Shown here in pieces: positions 20,332 to 29,169 of a DNA stretch of 64,000 nucleotides (within the stretch, counting starts at the first letter, position 1; each line of letters starts with the position of its first letter). The notes below the pieces were generated by a model. That model did not search any database. It saw nothing but the letters and a program-made list of their open reading frames with translations, and was not told where the DNA came from. The stretch is from Archangium violaceum Cb vi76 (GTDB taxonomy: Bacteria; Myxococcota; Myxococcia; Myxococcales; Myxococcaceae): positions 1-64,000 of the forward strand of contig NZ_JPMI01000390.1 in assembly GCF_000733295.1 (NCBI RefSeq). The letters are read 5' to 3'. Both the position numbers and the translations under genes were made by a program.

Positions 20332-22647
20332 TCACTGCGGCCAGTGCAGGATGCGCCCCCCGCTGCCCACCACCCAGATGTCGTCCGGGCGCGAGGCGGC
20401 GATGTCATTGAGGGCGCCTCCACCCCCCGTCGCCGGCATCGCGCTCCACGTGCTCCCGTTGTACCGGAAGACCTTGCCGTTATCCGTGGTGACGTAGATG
20501 GAGCTCTTCCCGAAGGCGACCACGGACAGCAGGTCATCCCCCGAAGGCGACGAGTGTTTGCTCCAGGTGCCGCCGTTCCACATGAGCACGGAGCCTTTGT
20601 TTCCCACGGCGTAGGCGAGCTTGGAGTTCACCACCCAGACGCCCCGGAGCTGCTCGCCCACCACGCCGGGGATGTCCTGGACGTTCTCGGTCTTCCAGTC
20701 GTTGTCCGCCTGGTGGAAGCGATAGACGCGAGGGGTGGAGCCCTTGCCGGGCACATACCCTCCCACGGCGAACAGCGCGTCGCGGGAGAGGCCATGGACG
20801 TCCATGAGCGGACCGACGTCGTTGGGGTTGGCCCTATCTCCGCCGAGGGTTCTCGAGACCACGCGCCCGCGATCACTGTTGCTCATGGAGATGCCGGCGA
20901 TATGTGCCTCGGTGCCTCCTCCAGCCAGGGAGAAGATGGTGACTCCCCGGGCGTGGTTGTCCGCGGCGGGGGGCGCGGAGGGGGTGACGCAAGCCGCGTC
21001 GGTGGGGCCATGGTAGGCGACGGCGGTGCCCTGTCCCACGAGCACGGCGTACTTGTAGACGGGGTCCACCGAGATGCCGTACCAGTCACCCGCGCAGTGT
21101 CCGTCGAAGTTGCGGAACGCCGTCTCGCCGGGCGGCCGGGAGCGCAGGGCGTTGCCGCCTCCCGTCACCCACACGCCCCCAGCGCCCCACAGCGTCACCG
21201 AGCGCCAGTTCTCCGAGGTCGTCGTCGACTGGCTCACCCAGCCGCCACCGCCCGCGGGGCACACGCCGCCCTCGTCCGCCGTGCCCTCGCAGTTGTTGTC
21301 CACCTGGTCGCACAGCTCGGGGGCATTGGCGTAGGTGAAGGGGTTGCCATCGTCGCAGTCGTCACCCAGGGGGACGTACCCCGCGTCGGGCGTGCACGTC
21401 AGCACCCCCGCGTCGGGCTTGCCGTGACTGTCGAGGTCCTCGTCCAGGTAGTAGTTGGAAGGATCGGTGGTGAAGGCGCACCGGGTGCCGCCATCCGCGG
21501 CGCACGCCGTCGTGCCCGGGCAGTTGTTGCCCGGACTGCACGAGGTGCCCACGGAGTAGCCCTCGTCCTGCGTGCCGTCGCAGTTGTTGTCCAGCGAGTC
21601 GCAGAGCTCCCGCGCGGCGGGGTTCACCTGGGCCCGGGTGTCGTCGCAGTCCGTGGAGTTGGCGACGTAGCCGGCGCGGGTGGGCCCGCAGTTCATCACG
21701 CCCGCGTCCGCCGTGCCGTAGGTGTCCGAGTCGCTGTCGGCATACAGCATGGTGGGCTTGGGGTTGTTGCAGATGACGCCGCCATCCGTGCCGCAGACGC
21801 GCTTGCCCATGCAGCCGGCCTCGCCCGTGCAGTCGGCGTTGAGCTGCAGCCCGTCATCCTGCACGCCGTCGCAGTTGTCGTCCACCGCGTTGCACAGCTC
21901 GGGCGCGCCCGAGAAGCGCTGGGGGTTGGTGTCGTCGCAGTCGAGGTCGTTGGCCACGTAGCCGAGCGGCTGGGTGCAGCTGGTGAGGCCCGTGCCATTC
22001 TTTTCCCCCTGGCCGTCGTTGTCCGCGTCCTTGCGCCACTGGCCCGGCTGCTCCACGCAGGCGCGGGCGCCCTGGGGGTTGCACATCCAGGCGCCCTTGC
22101 AGCCGTTGGGCGCGTCGCACAGCTGGCCCACCTCGAAGCTCTCGTCCCTGCTGCCGTCGCAGTTGTCGTCCCGGTTGTTGCAGAGTTCCTGCGCGCCCGG
22201 GTACCGCTCCCGGCTGGTGTCATCGCAGTCGGTGCCGCCGGTGGCCATGGACACGTACCCGTCCTCGTCCGCGTCGGTGGCCTCCAGCCTCAGCTCCTTC
22301 GAGGCCACCTCGCCCGGGTTGACGGTCACTTCCTCGGCCTTGATGGTCACCGGGGTGCCCGAGCACTCCTTCTCCTCGAAGGCCTCGGCCGTCACGATCA
22401 GGGTGGTGCCCCAGCCGGACTCGCGGAAGGCGGCCACCGTCACCGAGCCGCTCCGCGGTTCGCCCTTGCCCGGCAGCTCCGTGGTGCGTGGCTCGCCCGC
22501 GCCCTGGGCGTCCTTCACCCCCACCCGGATGCACCCGGGTTTGAAGCCCGAGTACGAGACGGTGAGTTTCACCGCCCCCTCATTGTTGCGGCAGCCGGTG
22601 CCAAGAAGGGCCAGGAGGCCAACGAGGAGCACGAAGCGGGGAGACAT
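20332..22647 (-). CDS. MopE-like lipoprotein: metal-binding repeats plus propeller
   Basis: 771 residues. Lipobox LGTGC follows an N-terminal signal. After a beta domain there are four repeats of the MopE-type 'putative metal-binding' motif: DxDxDG-like loop, DCDD, P-x-A/G-x-ExC and D-x-NCDG/EG-x-x-D[ED] (for example CNNRDDNCDGSRDE and CDSLDNNCDGTQDEG). Cys-rich inserts lie between them. The C-terminal about 300 residues are propeller blades (SIYVTTDNGKVFRYNG, DDIWVVGSGGRILHW). The motif is known from Methylococcus surface protein MopE, where it binds metal; surface exposure and metal binding here are inferences. The YiiX gene ends 29 bp upstream of its start. Confidence 0.85.
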   Translation of the reverse strand: MSPRFVLLVGLLALLGTGCRNNEGAVKLTVSYSGFKPGCIRVGVKDAQGAGEPRTTELPGKGEPRSGSVTVAAFRESGWGTTLIVTAEAFEEKECSGTPVTIKAEEVTVNPGEVASKELRLEATDADEDGYVSMATGGTDCDDTSRERYPGAQELCNNRDDNCDGSRDESFEVGQLCDAPNGCKGAWMCNPQGARACVEQPGQWRKDADNDGQGEKNGTGLTSCTQPLGYVANDLDCDDTNPQRFSGAPELCNAVDDNCDGVQDDGLQLNADCTGEAGCMGKRVCGTDGGVICNNPKPTMLYADSDSDTYGTADAGVMNCGPTRAGYVANSTDCDDTRAQVNPAARELCDSLDNNCDGTQDEGYSVGTSCSPGNNCPGTTACAADGGTRCAFTTDPSNYYLDEDLDSHGKPDAGVLTCTPDAGYVPLGDDCDDGNPFTYANAPELCDQVDNNCEGTADEGGVCPAGGGGWVSQSTTTSENWRSVTLWGAGGVWVTGGGNALRSRPPGETAFRNFDGHCAGDWYGISVDPVYKYAVLVGQGTAVAYHGPTDAACVTPSAPPAADNHARGVTIFSLAGGGTEAHIAGISMSNSDRGRVVSRTLGGDRANPNDVGPLMDVHGLSRDALFAVGGYVPGKGSTPRVYRFHQADNDWKTENVQDIPGVVGEQLRGVWVVNSKLAYAVGNKGSVLMWNGGTWSKHSSPSGDDLLSVVAFGKSSIYVTTDNGKVFRYNGSTWSAMPATGGGGALNDIAASRPDDIWVVGSGGRILHWPQ

Positions 22648-22676
22648 GGCCCCCCATTATGCCTCCTTTTGGGCAC

Positions 22677-23297
22677 TCAGCGGACTTCGTGGAAGTCGTT
22701 ATGCACCACCGTGAGGCGCTCGTCCGCGGCGAGGCTCGCGGGAGTGATGAGCTCCAGCTCCAGGGGCACCTTCCCGCCGTAGCGTTGCTGGAGCGCCGGC
22801 CCCAGCCGCTTCACATCGAGTGTGCCCAGGCGCTCCATCTTCCCGAAGTCCACGCCCGCGGCGGCCGAGTACGCCTTGCGCGCCAGCTCCGAGCAGTACA
22901 TGGCGCGATCATCCCACTCGAAGCGCCAGTCATAGGGTTTGCCCAGGTGCCGCCTGGCCTCCTTCACGGCCGCCTGGCGCTGGGACTCGGGGAGCTGCTC
23001 GGGCCGCAGCACCAGGAGACGGCCGCCCACCCCACGTGCCTTCCACTTCGCGAAGGGCACCCGCTTCACCGGCTGCACCGCCTCCACCACGTACACGCCC
23101 CCGGGGGTCACCTCCACCAGTCCCACGTGGGACAGGGGGCTGTCCGTCGCCGCCTGGATGGCCGCGGATTGCCGCGAGCGCGAGGTGTGGAAGACGAGGT
23201 CCCCCGTCCGCAACTCGCCCTCCAGGGGGCGTGGCGCGCCAGCCGCGGTGTGGGCCAGGAGTGACAGCGACAGCAGCGAGAGCTTCAGCCAACGCAT
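22677..23297 (-). CDS. YiiX/YebB-like NlpC/P60-type cysteine hydrolase
   Basis: 206 residues with a signal peptide (LSLLSLSLLAHTAAGAP). The permuted NlpC/P60 papain-like fold of the YiiX family is visible: ELRTGDLVFHTSRS at the start, the His-containing SPLSHVGLVEV in the middle and the catalytic Cys late, in DRAMYCSELARKAY. Family members are amidases or lipases acting on lipids or peptidoglycan-derived amide bonds. It is exported, probably periplasmic, and lies upstream of the MopE-like gene on the same strand. Confidence 0.85.
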   Translation of the reverse strand: MRWLKLSLLSLSLLAHTAAGAPRPLEGELRTGDLVFHTSRSRQSAAIQAATDSPLSHVGLVEVTPGGVYVVEAVQPVKRVPFAKWKARGVGGRLLVLRPEQLPESQRQAAVKEARRHLGKPYDWRFEWDDRAMYCSELARKAYSAAAGVDFGKMERLGTLDVKRLGPALQQRYGGKVPLELELITPASLAADERLTVVHNDFHEVR

Positions 23298-23375
23298 GGA
23301 AACCCGGTCCTTTCGGGCGCGTCCACCGCGCCTCGCCGGGTTTCACTGCACGGTGGATGCCAGGGGGAGAGGGGG

Positions 23376-23927
23376 TCAGCCGCCGCTCAGGGGGACTTCG
23401 GCGCGGGGGTGGTATCCGCCACCCAGGCTCTCGAAGAGGAGGAGCCGGTCCACCCGCGCCTCGCCCCATGTCTCGCCCTGGAGCACGCGCACGCACTCGG
23501 CCAGCTGCCGGTCTCCCCGGGGCACCTTCGCCCGCGCCAGCGTGAGGTGCGCGGCGTACTCGCGGTGCTCGGGCTCGAAGCCCAGCGGCTTCAACCCCTC
23601 CGCCACGTCCGCCTGCAGTGCCCCCAGGGCCTGGGTGTCCCCGCTCACGCCGGCCCAGAGGACGCGCGGGTGGGCCGGCGAGCCGAAGCCGCCTCCGCCC
23701 TGGATGTGCAACACCAGCGGGGCGTGGGCCGGGCCCACCCGGGTGAGGACGTCCTTCACGGCGGACACCCGCTCGGCCTCCACCTCTCCGAGGAAACTCA
23801 GCGTGAGGTGCAGGTTGGCCGCGGGCACCCAGCGCGCGTGGGGCGCCAGGGCCTCGAGGCGCGGGAGGGCGGCCGAGACCTGGGACTCGATGCCGGGTCC
23901 CAGGGTGACGGCGACGAAGAGGCGCAT
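23376..23927 (-). CDS. thpR: RNA 2',3'-cyclic phosphodiesterase ThpR
   Basis: A 183-residue 2H phosphoesterase. The start at ATG 23927 gives the canonical MRLFVAVTL. The two catalytic HxT motifs are H40-L-T (NLHLTLSFLGEVE) and H127-L-T (HLTLARAKVP). The enzyme opens RNA 2',3'-cyclic phosphates and in vitro can ligate tRNA halves. The in-frame upstream start at 23978 would overlap the neighbouring gene and is rejected. The start is 4 bp from the stop of the YdjM-like gene, so they form a pair. Confidence 0.92.
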   Translation of the reverse strand: MRLFVAVTLGPGIESQVSAALPRLEALAPHARWVPAANLHLTLSFLGEVEAERVSAVKDVLTRVGPAHAPLVLHIQGGGGFGSPAHPRVLWAGVSGDTQALGALQADVAEGLKPLGFEPEHREYAAHLTLARAKVPRGDRQLAECVRVLQGETWGEARVDRLLLFESLGGGYHPRAEVPLSGG

Positions 23928-23931
23928 GGCG

Positions 23932-24465
23932 TCATCCCTCCACTGGCCGGACGGCGCGGCGGCGAGGCCAGAGGGCATAGGCCCAGAAGGGCAGGAAGAG
24001 GAGCAGCTCCACGAGGACGACGTACAGGCCGCGCCGGGAGAGCATGCCCGCGCCGATGGGGGCCACGGGAATGGGACGCAGCGGGAGGAAGTAGCGGGTG
24101 TCGTCCAGTGGCCAGAGGAGCGCCGCGCCGAGGCCCCCCGTGGTCATCGCGTCCAGCAGGCCGTGGCTGCCCAGGGCGGCGAGGGTGAGCAGCCCCGCCT
24201 TCACGGCCGGCCCCCGCGCCAGCCGCGTCCCGGCCGCCACCACCGCCGCCACCGCCGCCGCGAGCAGGAGCGAGTGCGAGGCCCCCCGGTGCCCCCAGGT
24301 CGCCGCGTAGGGAATCCTCAGCACGAAGGCGATGACGTCCGCGTCCGGCAGCATGGCCAGCGCGGACATCCCCAGCATGGCCAGGCCCATGCGCCTCGGG
24401 GTCGCCTGCCCTACGCCCAGGCGTCCGAGCGCCATTCCCACCGCGACGTGACCGAAGCTCGCCAT
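23932..24465 (-). CDS. YdjM-like membrane-bound metal-dependent hydrolase
   Basis: A 177-residue inner-membrane protein of the YdjM/DUF457 family. The start MASFGHVAVGMALGRL carries the conserved His; PDADVIAFVL follows after the second helix, then RGASHSLLLAA and SHGLLDAMTTGGLGAALLWPLDDTRYFLP. The conserved His and Asp residues are presumed metal ligands, since the family is predicted to be a phospholipase-like hydrolase. It is the first gene of a two-gene unit with thpR and is divergent from the cyclase genes. Confidence 0.85.
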   Translation of the reverse strand: MASFGHVAVGMALGRLGVGQATPRRMGLAMLGMSALAMLPDADVIAFVLRIPYAATWGHRGASHSLLLAAAVAAVVAAGTRLARGPAVKAGLLTLAALGSHGLLDAMTTGGLGAALLWPLDDTRYFLPLRPIPVAPIGAGMLSRRGLYVVLVELLLFLPFWAYALWPRRRAVRPVEG

Positions 24466-24538
24466 TGGAGCTCCGAGGATAGCCCAACACCGCCGCTCTC
24501 TGGAGAACGCGCGGGGGCTGGACTAGCCTCCCCGGCTC

Positions 24539-25801
24539 GTGTCCACCGAGTCCGTCACCGAGTCCGTCACCGAGTCCGCCCTCGACGACATCCTTCGCCA
24601 GCGGCTCGACGCACAGCGTGTGCGGATGGGCCACTGGGTGTACCGCTTCCGCGCCCTGGGGGCCCTGGGCTGGCTCGCCTGTGCCTTCGTCTTCGACTGG
24701 AGCATGCACCTCTCGAGCGTGGGCGCCTACCTGCTCCTCTCCGTGGCGTTGTGGGCGGGCCTCCGCTTCGTCCCGCTGCTCCGCCACAGGCCGGAGCTCG
24801 CCGTGCTGGTGTTGGACATGCCCGCCGTCTTCGTCATCCAGGCCCCGGCGGCGGCCCTCTCCATCAACGGCCAGGTGCTCTCCGGCGTCACGGTGGGCGT
24901 CTACATCATCCTGGTGACGTTGATGGCCCTGCTGGGCGGCTCGCGCGTGGCCCTGGCCCTGGCCACCCTGCTCGGCATCGCCCTGGAGACGGCGCTCGTC
25001 CAGCGCACGGGCCGGAGCGTGGCGGACAACCTCCCGGGCGTGGCCCTGGTGCTCGTCCTGGCGGCCGTGGCGGCGCAGTACACGCGCCGGCAGATGTACA
25101 AGCTGGTGCTCGAGGTCTCCCAGGAGCAGACGCACCGCACGCGCCTGGGCCGTTACTTCTCGCCCGAGGTGGCCCGCCGCATCCTCCAGGCCGGCGCCAC
25201 CTCCGACGGCGCCCAGGGCGAGCACCGCGAGGTGACGCTGCTCTTCGCGGACATCCGCGGCTTCACCTCCATGTCCGAGCGCATGGAGAGCCCCCAGGTG
25301 GTGCGGCTGCTCAACGAGTACCTGGCGCGCATGGTGGAGGTGGTGTTCCGCCACGGAGGCACGCTCGACAAGTTCATCGGCGATGGGATTCTCGCCTACT
25401 TCGGCGCGCCGTTGGAGCTGACGGGGCACCCGCAGGCGGCGGTGGCGTGCGGCCTGGCCATGCTGGACGCGCTGGAGACGCTCAACGCCGAGCGCCGCTC
25501 CCGGGGCGAGGAGCCGTTGAGCATCGGCATCGGGCTGCACACGGGCAGCGTCGTCGTGGGAGACGTGGGCCCGGAGCAGCGGCGTGAGTACACGGTGATT
25601 GGAGACGCGGTGAACCTGGCCAGCCGCATCGAGGGGTTGACGAAGAAGGTGGGGGTGTCCCTGCTCGTCTCCGAGGCCACGCGCGAGCGCTGCGGCGACG
25701 AGTTCCACTTCGAGGCCGCGGCGCCGCTCCCGGTATCCGGCAAGAGCGAGCCGGTGGCCACCTTCCTCCCGTCCCGCAAGGGGTTCCGTGCCGCGGGGTG
25801 A
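24539..25801 (+). CDS. Membrane-anchored class III adenylate cyclase, copy 1
   Basis: 420 residues from GTG. After a short repeated leader ([11 protein letters not shown]) come about six membrane segments (about residues 45-190). A linker ([14 protein letters not shown]) and a complete class III cyclase domain follow. Metal-binding aspartates lie in [11 protein letters not shown] and [12 protein letters not shown]; the Lys in LDKFIGD points to ATP as substrate; the transition-state residues Asn and Arg are in [13 protein letters not shown]. It is predicted to make cAMP at the inner membrane. The second copy starts 4 bp downstream. The start has no other good candidate; the GTG gives the full leader. 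Confidence 0.9.
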   Translation: MSTESVTESVTESALDDILRQRLDAQRVRMGHWVYRFRALGALGWLACAFVFDWSMHLSSVGAYLLLSVALWAGLRFVPLLRHRPELAVLVLDMPAVFVIQAPAAALSINGQVLSGVTVGVYIILVTLMALLGGSRVALALATLLGIALETALVQRTGRSVADNLPGVALVLVLAAVAAQYTRRQMYKLVLEVSQEQTHRTRLGRYFSPEVARRILQAGATSDGAQGEHREVTLLFADIRGFTSMSERMESPQVVRLLNEYLARMVEVVFRHGGTLDKFIGDGILAYFGAPLELTGHPQAAVACGLAMLDALETLNAERRSRGEEPLSIGIGLHTGSVVVGDVGPEQRREYTVIGDAVNLASRIEGLTKKVGVSLLVSEATRERCGDEFHFEAAAPLPVSGKSEPVATFLPSRKGFRAAG

Positions 25802-25805
25802 CGCC

Positions 25806-27035
25806 ATGGAGTCCTCCCATTTCGAAGAGCTCCTCCAGCAGCGGTTCGAGGCGCAGCGTGCCCGGGTCGGCCGCTGGACGTACCGCCTCCGCGTCCAGGT
25901 GGTGGCGGCCTGGTGGCTGGTGGCCTTCACGTTCGACTGGAGCGTCCCCCTGAAGGCGGTGGCCTTCCACCTGCTGCTCGCGGTGGTGTTGTGGCTCGGG
26001 AGCGGGTTCCTCCCGGTGCTGCTCCGGCGGCCCGAGTCCGGCCTGCTGCTGGTGGACATGCCCCTCTTCTTCTTCATCCAGTTCATGGGGCTGGCCGTCT
26101 CCCCGGACAATGCCTTCACGGCCGGACTGACGGTCTGCGCCGCCGGCTGCCTGGTGATGGGCGTGGCGACCCTGAGTGACTCGTACGTGAGCGTGGGCGC
26201 CGCCACCGTGCTCGCGTGCTTCCTTCAACTGGTGTTGATGTCCCGCCTGGAGATCTTCACGGTGGGCCGGGCCTCGGGCGTGGTGCTGGTGCTGCTCATC
26301 GTCGCGGCCATCTCCTCGCTGGCCAGCCGCCAGGTGCGCGGGCTCGTGCGCGAGGTGAGCCGGGAGGAGATCCGCCGCAACCGCCTGGGCCGCTACTTCT
26401 CGCCCGAGGTGGCCCGCCGCATCGCCGAGCGCGGTACCAACGAGTCCGTGGGCGAGCACCGCGAGGTGACGCTGCTCTTCGCGGACATCCGCGGCTTCAC
26501 CGCCATGTCCGAGCAGCTGGAGAGCCCCCAGGTGGTGCGGTTGCTCAACGAGTACCTGGCGCACATGGTGGAGGTGGTGTTCCGCCACGGGGGGACGCTC
26601 GACAAGTTCATCGGCGATGGGATTCTCGCGTACTTCGGCGCGCCGCTGGAGATGACCGGACATCCGCAGGCGGCGGTGGCGTGCGGCCTGTCCATGCTGG
26701 ACGCGCTGGAGACGCTCAACGCCGAGCGCCGCTCCCGGGGCGAGGCGCCCCTGAGCATCGGCATCGGCATCCACACGGGCCGGGTGGTGGTGGGGGACGT
26801 GGGCCCGGAGCAGCGGCGCGAGTACACGGTGATTGGGGACGCGGTGAACCTCGCCAGCCGCATCGAGGGGCTGACGAAGAAGGTGGGCGTGCCCATGCTC
26901 GTGTCCGAGGCGACCCTGTCGCGCTGCGGCGACGAGTTCCACTTCGAGGCCGCGGCGCCGCTCCCGGTGGCCGGCAAGAAGGAGCCCGTGGCCACCTTCG
27001 TCCCGGCCAGCAAGGCGCCCCGCGCCACGGCGTGA
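25806..27035 (+). CDS. Membrane-anchored class III adenylate cyclase, copy 2
   Basis: 409 residues from ATG 25806. It is a tandem paralogue of the upstream cyclase with the same design: six-helix membrane part, [16 protein letters not shown] linker and cyclase domain with all expected residues ([38 protein letters not shown]). The catalytic halves of the two genes are nearly identical even at DNA level (compare 25,230-25,700 with 26,460-26,930). The membrane halves have diverged strongly, suggesting different input signals. The two genes form an operon with a 4-bp gap. Confidence 0.9.
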   Translation: MESSHFEELLQQRFEAQRARVGRWTYRLRVQVVAAWWLVAFTFDWSVPLKAVAFHLLLAVVLWLGSGFLPVLLRRPESGLLLVDMPLFFFIQFMGLAVSPDNAFTAGLTVCAAGCLVMGVATLSDSYVSVGAATVLACFLQLVLMSRLEIFTVGRASGVVLVLLIVAAISSLASRQVRGLVREVSREEIRRNRLGRYFSPEVARRIAERGTNESVGEHREVTLLFADIRGFTAMSEQLESPQVVRLLNEYLAHMVEVVFRHGGTLDKFIGDGILAYFGAPLEMTGHPQAAVACGLSMLDALETLNAERRSRGEAPLSIGIGIHTGRVVVGDVGPEQRREYTVIGDAVNLASRIEGLTKKVGVPMLVSEATLSRCGDEFHFEAAAPLPVAGKKEPVATFVPASKAPRATA

Positions 27036-27050
27036 GGGCGGCTTCCTCGC

Positions 27051-27506
27051 TCAGGCGCGCGCTCCGGCGGAGAACGGACTCACGTACGGCGCCACGGCGA
27101 GCTGCTCCCAGGTGTCGTGGAGCCCGTCGAGGTACGTGACCTTGATGTCCGTCATGTCCGCCCCATCGAGGCAGTTCACGTTCACGGAGGAGTAGTCCCC
27201 GCCCATCTCGGGGATGTGCCCGTGCCCGAAAGGGCGGATCGCGCACACCTTGCAGAACCGGGCATGCGAGGCCTCGGACCTCGAGTAGTCGCCCAGGAGC
27301 TCCTTCCCGGAGAGCAGCCGGAAGGCCCCCGGCTTCACGTTGATGCCCCACCACGCCGTCTTGGTGCAGATGGTGCAGTTGCACCGGGTCGTCCCCTGGC
27401 TCGGGTCGAAGTCCACTTCGAAGCGCACGGCGCCGCACTGGCAGCTGCCCTTGTACGTCCGGAGGCCAGGGGTGATGGGGCTCTGCGCGGAGGGGGTGTG
27501 GCTCAT
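27051..27506 (-). CDS. GFA-family (CENP-V/glutathione-dependent formaldehyde-activating) zinc protein
   Basis: 151 residues from ATG 27506. The zinc-binding pattern of the GFA fold is present: GSCQCGAVRFEV (C-x-C), then TRCNCTICTKTAW (C-x-C-x2-C) and a later FCKVC pair replacing the usual FC-x2-CG. Members bind glutathione adducts or act as small zinc proteins; enzymatic activity is not certain for most. The gene is divergent from the WYL regulator, with an operator-like palindrome between them, so it is the probable regulatory target. Confidence 0.88.
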   Translation of the reverse strand: MSHTPSAQSPITPGLRTYKGSCQCGAVRFEVDFDPSQGTTRCNCTICTKTAWWGINVKPGAFRLLSGKELLGDYSRSEASHARFCKVCAIRPFGHGHIPEMGGDYSSVNVNCLDGADMTDIKVTYLDGLHDTWEQLAVAPYVSPFSAGARA

Positions 27507-27576
27507 GGCGGGATGCTCCTCGGTTCGGGGCGGGCTTGCTGGGCTCGCCCGTGTGATGAAGAAAAGGTAGGAAGGG

Positions 27577-27599
27577 TCGCGGACAGATTCGGTCCGCGA
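27577..27599. promoter_or_regulatory. Operator-like palindrome between the GFA and WYL-regulator genes
   Basis: A perfect 8-bp inverted repeat, TCGCGGAC and GTCCGCGA, with a 7-nt spacer ends 16 bp before the GTG of the regulator gene and lies 71 bp upstream of the GFA start. Its place in a 109-bp divergent intergenic region suggests that the adjacent DeoR/WYL-type regulator binds here and controls both genes. This is inferred. Confidence 0.6.
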
Positions 27600-27615
27600 T
27601 GAGAGGAGGCGTACC

Positions 27616-28572
27616 GTGGTCCAGACGTCCGCCCGGCTGCTCAAGGTCCTGTCCCTGTTGCAGTCCCGGCGCTTCTGGGCCGGCGGGGACCTGGCGCGTG
27701 AGCTCGGCGTCACCGAGCGCAGCGTCCGGAGGGACGTGGACCGGTTGAGGAGCCTCGGGTACCCGGTGCATGCGGCCGGGGGGGTCGGCGGTGGGTACCA
27801 GCTGGGCGCCGGGAAGGAATTGCCCCCGCTTCCGTTGGAGGACGAGGAGGCGGTCGCCGTCGCGGTGGGGCTGCGTGTGGCCGCGAGCGGGCCCGTGAAG
27901 GGGTTGGAAGAGGCCGCGGTGCGGGCGCTCGGAAAGCTGGAGCAGGTGCTGCCGAAGCGGCTCCGGCGACGGGTGAATGCCCTCCAGGCGGTGAGCGTGC
28001 GGATCGGCGACACGGCGCCCAGGGTCGATGCCGAGGCGCTGGCGGTGATCGCCAATGCGTGCCGCGACGAGGAGGTACTGCGTTTCGACTACAGCAGCCG
28101 TGAGGGCACGGCGAGCGCACGGTCCGTCGAGCCCTACCGCCTCGTGCACACCAGCTACCGGTGGTACCTGCTCGCCTATGACCTCGACCGGGAGGCGTGG
28201 CGGACGTTCCGGGTGGACCGCATCGGGCCGGGGCCGAGGTCCGGGCGCTCCTTCAAGCCCCGCCCGCTGCCGTCCGAGGATGTGGCCGCCTATGTCTCGC
28301 AGGCCGTCTCGACGGAGGCGTACCGGTTCCGCGCGCGGGTGACGGTGCAGGCTCCCGCGAGTGTGGTGTCCGAGCGGCTGTCTGGAGTGGCGGGACGCAT
28401 CGAGGAGTTGGATGCGGAGCGCTGTCTGGTGCACGCCGGTGGCGATAGCCTCGAGGCGCTCGCGTTCTATTTCGCGTGGCTCGGGTTCGAGTTCGAGGTG
28501 CACGAACCGAGGGAGCTCATCGAGCACCTGCTCCGCCTGTCCGAGCGGCTCGCCCGGGCCGCACAGCGGTAG
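27616..28572 (+). CDS. WYL-domain transcriptional regulator (YafY family)
   Basis: 318 residues. The N-terminal winged helix-turn-helix (about residues 8-60) has ARELGVTERSVRRDVDRLRSLGYPV, typical of HTH_11. The central WYL domain (about 140-215) contains RSVEPYRLVHTSYRWYLLAYDLDREAWRTFRVDRI. The C-terminal WCX extension ends the protein (EALAFYFAWLGFEFEVHEP). WYL proteins sense small ligands or nucleotides and regulate adjacent genes. GTG 27616 has GAGGAGG upstream. It is divergent from the GFA gene. Confidence 0.9.
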   Translation: MVQTSARLLKVLSLLQSRRFWAGGDLARELGVTERSVRRDVDRLRSLGYPVHAAGGVGGGYQLGAGKELPPLPLEDEEAVAVAVGLRVAASGPVKGLEEAAVRALGKLEQVLPKRLRRRVNALQAVSVRIGDTAPRVDAEALAVIANACRDEEVLRFDYSSREGTASARSVEPYRLVHTSYRWYLLAYDLDREAWRTFRVDRIGPGPRSGRSFKPRPLPSEDVAAYVSQAVSTEAYRFRARVTVQAPASVVSERLSGVAGRIEELDAERCLVHAGGDSLEALAFYFAWLGFEFEVHEPRELIEHLLRLSERLARAAQR

Positions 28573-28584
28573 TGGTGTTCTGGC

Positions 28585-29148
28585 TCAGACCTCCGTGAAG
28601 CGTGCGCCGGTCACACCGGATTCTTCCATGGCCTGTTTGACGCGCTCGGAGACGATGATGATCGTCTGCCAGCCCCAGGGACGGAAGATCTCGGCGTCCC
28701 CCACCTTGCTGGGGTCGATGCGCATGCCGACCACCTTCCGGTATTCGCCGATCCTGTCCTCGTAACCGTCCTCGATGGTTCGATACGCGACCTCCTCACA
28801 GCGCGCATCGTCGATGCAGCGAATCACCCGGAGCAGGTTCATCACGTAGTAGGGCTCGGTCTGTCCTTCGACGGTGATGGGGAACAGTTGAATCTGGTTG
28901 TTCAGTCCGAGCTGCTCGAAGAGCGCTTTGACCTTGCCGTGGATGATGGGGATTCCGAGTGCAGTTGTCGAGAAGTGCAGGGCGCGCCCGGGGACATACA
29001 GAGCGATGTGGGCCGGCTGCTGCACCGAGATGGGCAGCCCGTCGGTCAGCAGTCCATGCCAGAGTTCCTGGCCGTTCCCCTCCATCGGATTGTCCAGCGT
29101 CCATTGATCCAGGATGCGCATGTCCTCTGACAGTTTGAAATACCTCAA
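28585..29148 (-). CDS. Imm11-family (DUF1629) putative immunity protein
   Basis: 187 residues. The start MRYFKLSEDMRILDQWTLDNP and the C-terminal FRPWGWQTIIIVSERVKQAMEESGVTGARFTEV match the Imm11/DUF1629 immunity family common in myxobacteria. These proteins protect the producer against a cognate polymorphic toxin. Translation appears to begin at TTG 29148, with GAGGAG 6 bp upstream. It lies 21 bp after the stop of the AHH toxin gene on the same strand, the expected toxin-immunity order. Codons are noticeably less GC-biased than in the flanking genes. Confidence 0.8.
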   Translation of the reverse strand: MRYFKLSEDMRILDQWTLDNPMEGNGQELWHGLLTDGLPISVQQPAHIALYVPGRALHFSTTALGIPIIHGKVKALFEQLGLNNQIQLFPITVEGQTEPYYVMNLLRVIRCIDDARCEEVAYRTIEDGYEDRIGEYRKVVGMRIDPSKVGDAEIFRPWGWQTIIIVSERVKQAMEESGVTGARFTEV

Positions 29149-29169
29149 GCCGCTCTCCTCGAATGGAGT

